A stretch of DNA of 6,286 bases from Saprospiraceae bacterium (GTDB lineage Bacteria; Bacteroidota; Bacteroidia; Chitinophagales; Saprospiraceae), in contig SLKL01000186.1 of NCBI GenBank assembly GCA_007134625.1, positions 1 through 6,286 on the forward strand, given 5' to 3'. The notes beneath the pieces were generated by a model. It did no database searches, was not told the origin of the DNA, and saw nothing but the letters and a program-made list of their open reading frames with translations. Shown piece after piece: positions 1 to 5,239 of the stretch. The translations under genes were made by a program, and so were the position numbers. Position 1 is the first letter of the stretch, and each line of letters begins with the position of its first letter.

Positions 1-438
1 ATTACTGCCAATGATGTGGTGGTCAATCTCCTGAACAGGGATCGCTTCAACCTAAAGCTGACCGCAGAAGACAAAATGAAGATAGCATTGAGGGTAAGTC
101 AGTTGGTTTTGGTGATTATTGCCATAGCGGCTTTTATTGTTGCTCTCAATCCACCGGCATTACTGGGAATTTTTGGTCAGGCCGGAGTGTATGGCTTGGT
201 GCTTGCTGCATTGCCTGCTGTTTTATTGGGTATTTTTTATAAAAAAGTGCAATTGGGGGTAGTATGGTTGCTGTCAATACTGGCTGTTCTTATCCACTTT
301 GTCCTTTTTTTAAATGGAACAAATCTTTTTCCGGAATCAAAGCTCGCTTTTGAGAATCCTGGCTTTACAGCTACTATAGCCTGCCTGTTTACCATTATCC
401 CGGGCTTGATTTACCATTATTTTTTCAATAAAAAATGA
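1..438 (+). CDS. Sodium:solute symporter family protein, C-terminal part (5' end outside window)
   Basis: The reading frame is open to the left edge and gives 145 codons before the stop, so this is the tail of a longer gene. The GTG at 16 is not a convincing start. The visible part begins with a cytoplasmic-loop-like stretch (ITANDVVVNLLNRD, then charged residues to about 28). Four hydrophobic segments follow at about 32-55, 61-80, 84-104 and 121-142. The first contains the turn ALNPP and is followed by FGQAGVYGL. A basic YKK loop comes after the second. This layout matches the last helices of the sodium:solute symporter (SSS) family, which import small solutes with Na+ across the inner membrane. 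PanF-like proteins have a similar LxxNPP segment, then a G-rich helix and a WKR/YKK loop. The substrate cannot be told. A gap of 53 nt precedes the KAS III-like gene, so co-transcription is possible but not shown. The family call is from remembered motifs. Confidence 0.75.
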   Translation: MTANDVVVNLLNRDRFNLKLTAEDKMKIALRVSQLVLVIIAIAAFIVALNPPALLGIFGQAGVYGLVLAALPAVLLGIFYKKVQLGVVWLLSILAVLIHFVLFLNGTNLFPESKLAFENPGFTATIACLFTIIPGLIYHYFFNKK

Positions 439-491
439 ACTGTTGATAACCGGAACAAACTCATTCGAAATTATTAATAATCAAAATTTCT

Positions 492-1490
492 ATGACAAAA
501 AATAACGCAAAAATCATCTCTTCAGGAGCCTATGCGCCCGAGAATAAAATTGATAATTTATACTTTAATGAAAAGCTGGGAGAGGATGTCGATACCTGGC
601 TCAGTGAAAATGTACAGATATACGAAAGGCGATGGTGTAGCCCTGATGAGAGTACAGCTGATCTGGCAGAAAAAGCTGCCCTTCAGGCAATCGAAAGAGC
701 CGGAATAAAGGCATCTGATATCGATTTAATTATCATTTCTACGGATACTCCGGAATTTATTTCCCCCTCAACTGCCTCTATTGTTCAGCATCGCCTCGGT
801 GCCGTTAATGCGGGGACTTTTGACATCAACACAGCCTGTGCGGGTTTTGTAACGGCACTCGATATGGGATCAAAGTATTTACGAGCGGATGAACAATACC
901 AATATGTGTTGGTCATCGGCGCCTATGCAATGAGTAAGCACCTGAATATGGAGGATAAAAAAACGGTAACACTTTTTGCCGATGGTGCCGGAGCTGTCAT
1001 TTTAAAATCAGAGCCTTTTGAAGAAAAGCAGGGTTATCAATGTGGTCAGCTGATCAGCAGGGGCGAATACAACGAATGGATGGGTATTTATGGAGGTGGT
1101 GCAAAAATGCCGGTGGATCAGAAGGTACTTGACAACAAAGATCACAAACTAAAATTTGTCAAAAAATTTCCCAAAGAACTCAATCCGGAAATCTGGTCTA
1201 AGATGATTAAAAACCTCTGCGAAAAAACCCAAACTAAACCTGAGGATGTAAACCGCTTTTTTATCACACAGATCAACATCAATGCTATTCACGAAACGCT
1301 GGATTTATTAAATTTGCCTCGGGATCGCGGGCATTGCGTGATGCATTATTTCGGATATACAGGTTCAGCTTGTATCCCTATGGCATTTAATGACGCCATG
1401 GAAAAGGGACTGGTGAAATCAGGGGATTATCTGCATTTTATCGGTTCAGGCGGAGGCCTGGCATTTGCATCTTCTGCTTTTTATCTATAA
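492..1490 (+). CDS. Ketoacyl-ACP synthase III (FabH)-like enzyme with altered catalytic triad
   Basis: This 332-aa protein has the usual FabH length and thiolase-fold landmarks. They are an N-terminal SGAYAPE strand, the STADLAEKAA helix (54-63), IISTDTPEFISPSTA (81-95), the nucleophile loop DINTACAGF with Cys116, LFADGAGAVIL (161-171), and a C-terminal GDYLHFIGSGGG (311-322). FabH enzymes join an acyl-CoA to malonyl-ACP using Cys, His and Asn. Here the HQAN-type His position reads FFITQININ (Gln260), and the GN(T/Y)SAAS-type Asn position reads FGYTGSACIP (Tyr289). Cys is kept but the two residues that support decarboxylation are not. The protein is therefore probably not the housekeeping FabH. 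It may do acyl transfer, or condensation by another mechanism. The ATG at 492 is the only good start, and no Shine-Dalgarno is visible. An acyl-CoA ligase starts 16 nt after the stop, which suggests that it supplies the acyl thioester. Confidence 0.9.
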   Translation: MTKNNAKIISSGAYAPENKIDNLYFNEKLGEDVDTWLSENVQIYERRWCSPDESTADLAEKAALQAIERAGIKASDIDLIIISTDTPEFISPSTASIVQHRLGAVNAGTFDINTACAGFVTALDMGSKYLRADEQYQYVLVIGAYAMSKHLNMEDKKTVTLFADGAGAVILKSEPFEEKQGYQCGQLISRGEYNEWMGIYGGGAKMPVDQKVLDNKDHKLKFVKKFPKELNPEIWSKMIKNLCEKTQTKPEDVNRFFITQININAIHETLDLLNLPRDRGHCVMHYFGYTGSACIPMAFNDAMEKGLVKSGDYLHFIGSGGGLAFASSAFYL

Positions 1491-1506
1491 AAAAATTGCT
1501 AAAAGC

Positions 1507-3018
1507 ATGACTCACATGGATCAGTTCGACTGGGCGGCAAAATGGGCGCATTATCTGCCCAACAAATCCGCTATCAAGGAAGCTGAATCAGGCAAAAGCA
1601 TTTCTTATGGTGAACTCAACCGCAGAGCTACAGCATTGGCAGCAGTCTTTTCAACTCAATTTAAGCTTGACAAAGGCAATCGCATTGTAGTTTTAACCGA
1701 AAATTGTATTGAAAATATCCTGCTTTTTTCCATGGCACAAAAAACAGGTATTTGTCTTATTCCACTCAACTACCGCCTGAGCCCAAAAGAAATAAATAAG
1801 CTGATTGAAGATGCTAATCCGGGACTGATTATTTACGAGGAAAAACTAAGCGGCCTTTTATCGGAATATCAAAAAAACGCTAATCAACAACCGTTAATCG
1901 AGCTAAAAGCACTTGAAAGCTGGATCGAAAAAGGATTAAACATTCCGCAAACTGATGTGCCGGATGGGGAATTTTCTGAGGATGATCCGCTATTGGTTCT
2001 TTATACCTCAGGTTCTACCGGTATTCCCAAGGGGGCATTATACACCCGCAAAATGATGTTTTGGAACAGTATCAACACTTCGCTAACCATTACGCTTGGT
2101 TCGGAGACTCGCACGGTCATGTGTATGCCGCCTTTTCATACGGGGGGTTGGAATGTATTGACTACTCCTTTGCTATTGTTTGGTGGCTATAGCTGTTTGG
2201 TTAAAAAATTTGATGCCGATCACATTATCCAATTGCTGGAAACCGAGAAGCCGCAGGTCTTCATGGCAGTTCCAACCATGTTAAAAATGATAGCCGACAG
2301 TGAGCGTTTCAAAGATGCAGATTTCAGTTCTCTTTCTTATCTGATCGTTGGCGGAGAACCCTTGCCTATTCCCTTGATAGAGGAGTGGCACAAGAAGGGG
2401 GTGAAAATTAGACAGGGATACGGTATGACGGAAGTGGGTCCCAATCTCACATCCCTGCACCATGATTTTGCCATCAGTAAAAAAGGCTCCATCGGTAAAA
2501 CCAACTTTTTTCTCGATTACAAAATAGTGAATGAATCGGTCAAAGTGGTAAATCCGGGAGAAACGGGAGAGCTCATTTTTAAAGGGCCGGTGGTTACGCC
2601 GGGGTATTGGAATAAACCCGAGGCAACCGCATCTGCTATTAAAAACGGTTGGTTCCATACGGGCGATTTGGCAAAAGTCGATGCAGACGGGTTTTTGTAC
2701 ATAGTCGATAGAATTAAAAACATGTATATCTCCGGTGGAGAAAATGTCTATCCCGCACAAATTGAGCGCGTGTTAATCAGTCATCCGGACATCTCAGCGG
2801 CAGCGGTTGTACCTTTTAAAGACCCCAAATGGGGAGAAAGCGGTTGTGCCTTTATCATTCCGGAAAAAGGCAAAAAGCCCGATGAAGCAGCAATTCTCAA
2901 ATATTGCAAAGAAAACCTGGCAAAATACAAAATCCCAAAAAAAGTCCGTTTTATGGATGACTTTCCTAAGACCGATAGTGGCAAAATAGATAGAAAAAGC
3001 TTGGCTGAAAGGGTTTGA
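1507..3018 (+). CDS. AMP-forming acyl-CoA synthetase / acid-CoA ligase
   Basis: This is a 503-aa member of the ANL adenylating superfamily, of normal length for an acyl-CoA ligase. It should convert a carboxylic acid, ATP and CoA to acyl-CoA through an acyl-AMP. Motifs, numbered from the ATG at 1507: the phosphate loop YTSGSTGIPKG (166-176), PPFHTGGWN (A4 region), YGMTE (305-309), FHTGD (383-387), IVDR hinge (399-402), SGGENVYP (409-416), and the C-terminal PKTDSGKIDR (487-496) with catalytic Lys493. All core residues are present. The frame is also open from an ATG at 1465, but that start would overlap the previous gene by 26 nt and add a MHLLLFIYKK extension that mirrors the other gene's end. 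I therefore prefer 1507; the ATG at 1516 is equally possible. The substrate, probably a fatty or aryl acid, is not determined. It likely forms an operon with the KAS III-like gene. Confidence 0.93.
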   Translation: MTHMDQFDWAAKWAHYLPNKSAIKEAESGKSISYGELNRRATALAAVFSTQFKLDKGNRIVVLTENCIENILLFSMAQKTGICLIPLNYRLSPKEINKLIEDANPGLIIYEEKLSGLLSEYQKNANQQPLIELKALESWIEKGLNIPQTDVPDGEFSEDDPLLVLYTSGSTGIPKGALYTRKMMFWNSINTSLTITLGSETRTVMCMPPFHTGGWNVLTTPLLLFGGYSCLVKKFDADHIIQLLETEKPQVFMAVPTMLKMIADSERFKDADFSSLSYLIVGGEPLPIPLIEEWHKKGVKIRQGYGMTEVGPNLTSLHHDFAISKKGSIGKTNFFLDYKIVNESVKVVNPGETGELIFKGPVVTPGYWNKPEATASAIKNGWFHTGDLAKVDADGFLYIVDRIKNMYISGGENVYPAQIERVLISHPDISAAAVVPFKDPKWGESGCAFIIPEKGKKPDEAAILKYCKENLAKYKIPKKVRFMDDFPKTDSGKIDRKSLAERV

Positions 3019-3067
3019 TTTTTTTTTGATTATTATTGGGGCTATTATTAGCGTATCTAAAGAAGAA

Positions 3068-3628
3068 ATGGAAGAATTTACAAAGCAATTGGAACAGTTT
3101 TTATTGGATGGGAGTTTTGAATTTAAACCTTCTCAAGACAAACTTTCTATACCTCTTATTTACAGAATCTATAAAAAGATGCAAGGCGGGCTTAGAAATT
3201 TTGACGCAATAAAAGTAGCTGAAGACCTTATTATAGATGGGCATCATAGGTACATTGCTTCAAAATTATCAAAGACAAAAATCCAAACCTTTCCTTCTAC
3301 AAGGAACCATAATCAAATAATATTTGAGTGGAGTGACGTTATCTTAAAAACTAATGAATACGACTCTGATTCTGAGATAAAATATCATAATTTCAATGAT
3401 GCTTACAGAAATGGCATTAGTATCGATGAGTCCACTCCAAAACCCCTTTCTATTACAAATTGCTGCAAAATCCAATATCTTCGTCATCAGGTAAAATCTT
3501 TCCTCAACGGAGCTATGGCTACGCCTGCGGAATATTTTCCCTTCTTCCTCGATCTTGAATTTTTCGCTCATTTTCATTACGAAAAGGGTTTTGGAGCGGA
3601 CTCATTGATGAAATTGAAAAAATTCTGA
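3068..3628 (+). pseudogene. Small ParB/Srx-like (DGHHRY) protein gene, 3' end disrupted by an insertion
   Basis: Numbered from the ATG at 3068, residues 1-120 read as a small soluble domain. The key motif is LIIDGHHRYIASKL (54-67), of the type seen in ParB/sulfiredoxin-like domains and in some C-terminal modules of secreted polymorphic toxins. FEWSDVILKTNEYDSDSEI (86-104) follows. From residue 121 the sequence changes to ESTPKPLSITNCC and so on, which lies inside an element with inverted ends (3428-3603). The last 66 residues are therefore probably read-through into inserted DNA. Skipping 3428-3609 joins ISID to EIEKILNS and a TAA at 3634-3636, giving a 128-aa protein. The frame is open from a TTG at 3026 (14 more residues, hydrophobic IIIGAII), so the gene may instead start there or be the broken tail of a longer toxin. 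The reaction is not known. The ParB-like call rests on one motif. Confidence 0.6.
3428..3603. mobile_element. MITE-like element with 23-bp terminal inverted repeats
   Basis: The left end begins GAGTCCACTCC (3428-3450). The right end is its reverse complement with two mismatches (3581-3603), both transitions. The flanks read ATCGAT (3422-3427) and ATTGAT (3604-3609), a 6-bp target duplication with one mismatch. Counting the flanks, the inverted match spans 30 bp with 26 identities. The interior of about 130 bp has no transposase. It has an open frame on the minus strand (ATG at 3577) that matches no protein I know. A small non-autonomous transposable element moved in trans is the simplest reading. 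No IS family could be assigned from the ends. Confidence 0.6.
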
Positions 3629-3644
3629 ATAGTTAAAATAATAG

Positions 3645-3652
3645 TAACTTTG
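3645..3652 (+). promoter_or_regulatory. Bacteroidota-type -7 box (TAACTTTG) for the HAD-like gene
   Basis: TAACTTTG fits the TAnnTTTG -7 consensus of Bacteroidota primary sigma factor promoters and ends 4 nt before the ATG at 3657. No clear -33 TTTG lies at the usual 17-23 nt. The nearest candidate is a weak TTCTG at 3623-3627. Transcription from this box would start at or next to the start codon, giving a nearly leaderless message. Confidence 0.45.
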
Positions 3653-3656
3653 TATC

Positions 3657-4133
3657 ATGAAAATTTTATTAGACATAGATGGTGTAATGATTCCTGCAAG
3701 GCCTTGGCAGACCTATGAATTAGGCTCTGATGGTTTTGGTATGTTTAATAAAATGGCTGTAATTAATTTGAATCAGATTATTACTTCGTGCCGGAATCCG
3801 GAAATTATATTAACTACTTCACACAAACATAGTTTTACATTAAAACAGTGGCAGGATATTTTTTCTAATAGAGGAGTGTTACCGACTCAAATTAGTAGAT
3901 TAGATAGCAATAGTTCAGTCATGTCCCGAAAGGATGAGATATTAAATTGGTGCTTAAAAAATCAAATTGATAATTTCATCGTGATTGATGATGACAAAGG
4001 ATTAAATTCGATGGATTCCGTTTTTAAGGAAGATCATCTTATTTTAACTAATCCTACAATTGGTTTAAATAAAATTGCAACCGAGGATGCTATTTTGAAA
4101 ATCGAAAAACTTGAAAATTTAGTTTCGAAATAG
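3657..4133 (+). CDS. Stand-alone HAD-superfamily phosphatase-like protein (HAD_SAK-like)
   Basis: This 158-aa protein carries the HAD phosphohydrolase motifs in order. Motif I is LLDIDGVMIP (Asp6 nucleophile, Asp8 acid/base), motif II is ILTTSHKHS (Thr53, Thr54, Ser55), a Lys in SRKDEILNW (Lys92) serves as motif III, and motif IV is IVIDDDKG (Asp111-Asp113, Mg2+ binding). The pattern 'LTTSH...W..IF..RG' and the small size without a large cap domain recall the HAD domain found in 'Swiss Army Knife' RNA-repair proteins, which also occurs as a single-domain protein. It is probably a cytoplasmic phosphatase acting on nucleic-acid ends or a small phosphate ester; the substrate is inferred only by family. 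It lies just after the disrupted ParB-like gene, 20 nt after the inferred original stop, and has its own -7 box. All catalytic residues are present, so it looks functional. Confidence 0.8.
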   Translation: MKILLDIDGVMIPARPWQTYELGSDGFGMFNKMAVINLNQIITSCRNPEIILTTSHKHSFTLKQWQDIFSNRGVLPTQISRLDSNSSVMSRKDEILNWCLKNQIDNFIVIDDDKGLNSMDSVFKEDHLILTNPTIGLNKIATEDAILKIEKLENLVSK

Positions 4134-4272
4134 CGTACTTCTCCGGAGAATATAATGTGCAAAAAATGTTTGAGCTGCATTAGCATAATAGCCCATTAAA
4201 CTTAAAAATTTAACGCAACTTTTAGTTGACGATTAAAATTAACTTTCATTTATGGGAAGGGTCTTCTTTTTC
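4134..4272. other. A+T-rich intergenic stretch upstream of the first 140-bp repeat
   Basis: No gene is supported here. It starts with a perfect 12-bp palindrome, TTCTCCGGAGAA (4139-4150), right after the HAD-like gene's stop. That could be a short hairpin in the transcript end, but no T-run follows. Near its right end, GGGAA (4254-4258) can pair with TTCCC (4270-4274), just beyond the stop codon of the minus-strand gene fragment. A similar stem of different sequence sits in the same place beside the second repeat. Confidence 0.5.
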
Positions 4273-4273
4273 C

Positions 4274-4411
4274 CTAAAACCTATACCCAAATCTCATCTC
4301 AACAAACCACCCATCAAATTTAGCAGCAGCTCCACCTGCATCGAGTCTGTTTTTGTGTGAGAATAATAGTGTTTGCTCAGGAAATATTTGTATATTTGGT
4401 GTGGGTATAGG
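4274..4411 (-). pseudogene. Detached 3' end of an outer-membrane barrel-like gene, copy A
   Basis: Read on the minus strand, the repeat is an open stretch of 45 codons plus TAG. It runs from PIPTPNIQIFPEQTLLF through NRLDAGGAAAKFDGWFV to MRFGYRF and then stop. A final aromatic residue after an alternating hydrophobic strand is typical of outer-membrane beta-barrel C-termini. The frame hits a stop upstream (TGA, TTG-AAC-AACGG region near 4431) with no start codon, so only the end of the gene is present. Compared with copy B, four of six base changes alter residues (His/Arg, Lys/Arg, Phe/Tyr, Glu/Gly), mostly conservatively. The family of the parent protein is not recognised. Confidence 0.5.
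4391..4398 (+). promoter_or_regulatory. Possible -7 box inside repeat copy A
   Basis: TATATTTG fits TAnnTTTG. A TTTG at 4372-4375 lies 15 nt upstream, a little closer than the usual 17-23 nt for the -33 element. Repeat copy B has the same arrangement. No other promoter-like sequence was seen between the HAD-like gene and the higA-like gene. The role is inferred. Confidence 0.3.
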
Positions 4412-4464
4412 GAAGTCACAAGCAGCCGTTGTTCAACACTATAATAAATAAGCAGACACTGAAA

Positions 4465-4767
4465 ATGGAGAAATTACCAAATATACACCCGGGAGAGGTT
4501 TTACTTCACGAATTTCTTGAGCCTCTCGAGATTACAGCTTATCGACTGTCTAAGGAGTTGAAAATACCACAAACCCGAATATCTGAAATAATAAAAGGAC
4601 GAAGACGCATAACGGCTGATACGGCACTGCGCTTGAGTAAGTATTTTGGAAATTCTGCTAAATTTTGGCTCGGACTTCAGGACGATTATGATATTGAAGA
4701 AGAGAAACTGAATAAAGAAAAAGAGTTAAAGGAAATAAAGCAGTTTGCGGCTACGGGTGTTGCGTAA
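4465..4767 (+). CDS. higA: HigA-type antitoxin (XRE-family HTH), apparently without its toxin
   Basis: This 100-aa protein has the full HigA signature: IHPGEVLLHEFLEP (7-20), then an XRE helix-turn-helix (about 24-48, YRLSKELKIPQTRISEII), then KGRRRITADTALRLSKYFGNS and FWLGLQDDYDIE. The tail is charged and helical (79-95). HigA proteins bind and neutralise the HigB mRNA-cleaving toxin and repress their own operon. In this family higB normally lies immediately upstream. Here the upstream position is occupied by repeat copy A, and no toxin-like frame is present. It is therefore an orphan antitoxin or a stand-alone regulator. The frame extends to a TTG at 4429, but the ATG at 4465 fits the usual HigA N-terminus exactly. 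Expression may come from the -7 box in the repeat. Confidence 0.9.
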   Translation: MEKLPNIHPGEVLLHEFLEPLEITAYRLSKELKIPQTRISEIIKGRRRITADTALRLSKYFGNSAKFWLGLQDDYDIEEEKLNKEKELKEIKQFAATGVA

Positions 4768-4787
4768 AAGCACCGACCCTCAATTAA

Positions 4788-4806
4788 AGGTTTAGTTGTT
4801 AAACCT
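4788..4806 (+). terminator. Weak hairpin after the higA-like gene
   Basis: AGGTTTA (4788-4794) and TAAACCT (4800-4806) form a 7-bp perfect stem with a 5-nt loop, 20 nt after the higA-like stop. It is A+T-rich and no T-run follows, so termination is only a possibility. Confidence 0.25.
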
Positions 4807-4885
4807 AACTGTGCTGTCAACTTAGCAGGCAAGTCAAGCTTATCTGGTTAACGATCACCATTTATAGTAAACTACGGCATAAATT

Positions 4886-4929
4886 AAAATTCCTAAAAGT
4901 TTTATGCTATTTAACGTTTTAGGAATTTT
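4886..4929. repeat. 13-bp perfect inverted repeat with 18-nt spacer
   Basis: AAAATTCCTAAAA (4886-4898) is repeated in inverse as TTTTAGGAATTTT (4917-4929). The right arm ends in TTTT and the left arm starts with AAAA, so it could act as a bidirectional terminator. The stem is poor in G+C and the loop is large. It could also be the remnant ends of a small element. Nothing else distinguishes these readings. Confidence 0.5.
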
Positions 4930-5055
4930 GTCTTTCTTTAACCCATGCAATGAAAAACACGAAGGCAATAATAAATACTCTTACTCTTCTCAATGGAATG
5001 AATTTGAATACGATTTCTAAATGAGACTTTGTTGTTTGGGAGGGATCTCTTCCTC

Positions 5056-5193
5056 CTAAAACCTATACCCAAATCTCATCCCAACAAACCACCCATCATA
5101 TTTAGCAGCAGCTCCACCTGCATCGAGCCTGTTTCTGCGCGAGAATAATAGTGTTTGCTCAGGAAATATTTGTATATTTGGTGTGGGTATAGG
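5056..5193 (-). pseudogene. Detached 3' end of an outer-membrane barrel-like gene, copy B
   Basis: It has the same 45-codon minus-strand frame as copy A, ending AAKYDGWFVGMRFGYRF and TAG. The frame is intact despite six base differences. No start codon follows upstream within the non-repeated sequence, so this too is only a gene end. The parent gene is not in the window. Confidence 0.5.
5173..5180 (+). promoter_or_regulatory. Possible -7 box inside repeat copy B
   Basis: TATATTTG lies in the same position as in copy A, with TTTG 15 nt upstream. It could drive the 225-aa gene. The evidence is only consensus match and position. Confidence 0.3.
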
Positions 5194-5239
5194 GGTGTTA
5201 GTGATCAGATAAATAGAAGACCGAGACATGTTATATTAA

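Larger units (their letters stand above)
4273..4412 (+). repeat. 140-bp direct repeat, copy A (upstream of higA-like gene)
   Basis: It matches copy B (5055-5194) over 140 bp without gaps and with 6 differences, five of them transitions. Perfect 10-bp inverted ends, CCTATACCCA (4280-4289) and TGGGTATAGG (4402-4411), lie within it. Similarity to copy B ends sharply at 4412 and fades left of 4273. On the + strand it contains TATATTTG (4391-4398), a match to the Bacteroidota -7 box, 66 nt before the ATG of the higA-like gene. On the minus strand it is a gene 3' end. Confidence 0.92.
4768..5054. other. Intergenic stretch between the higA-like gene and repeat copy B
   Basis: I see no supported gene. 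It holds two inverted repeats, listed separately, and A+T-rich filler. A 24-codon frame beginning at the ATG at 4950 (MKNTKAIINTLTLLNG...) has no start context or recognisable family. GGAGG (5039-5043) can pair with CCTCC (5052-5056) beside the stop codon of the minus-strand gene fragment, at the same place as the stem next to copy A. Confidence 0.5.
5055..5194 (+). repeat. 140-bp direct repeat, copy B (upstream of the 225-aa gene)
   Basis: This is the second copy of the repeat at 4273-4412, in the same orientation, 782 bp away and about 96% identical. The 10-bp inverted ends are intact (5062-5071 and 5184-5193), as is TATATTTG (5173-5180), which ends 59 nt before the ATG at 5240. Sequence on the right side is unrelated to that right of copy A. 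Each copy therefore acts as a common border in front of a different gene. Confidence 0.92.

Noticed and set aside
470..481. Palindrome ATTATTAATAAT before the KAS III-like gene as an operator
   Set aside because: It is only A and T, so a 12-bp palindrome is weak evidence, and no promoter boxes could be placed around it.
2281..2760. 159-aa minus-strand frame inside the acyl-CoA ligase gene
   Set aside because: It lies wholly opposite conserved ligase motifs and shows no family features, so it is a shadow of the real gene.
492..3018. OleA/OleC-type olefin or beta-lactone pathway
   Set aside because: A thiolase-fold enzyme next to an adenylating enzyme suggested it, but the KAS III-like protein lacks the His and Asn used by OleA, and no OleB or OleD-like gene is present.
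3001..3027. Rho-independent terminator after the acyl-CoA ligase
   Set aside because: A run of nine T is present at 3019-3027, but no convincing stem precedes it.
3344..3577. 77-aa minus-strand frame across the MITE-like element
   Set aside because: It spans the element border and part of the ParB-like gene in antisense. No domain is recognisable.
4950..5024. 24-aa peptide starting MKNTKAIINTLTLLNG
   Set aside because: It has no promoter, start context, processing motif or partner gene, and short frames of this kind are expected by chance in A+T-rich DNA.
4273..5194. Integron attC sites
   Set aside because: The inverted ends and the single-gene units recall attC, but the end cores GTTRRRY/RYYYAAC are absent at the repeat borders and no integrase gene is in view.
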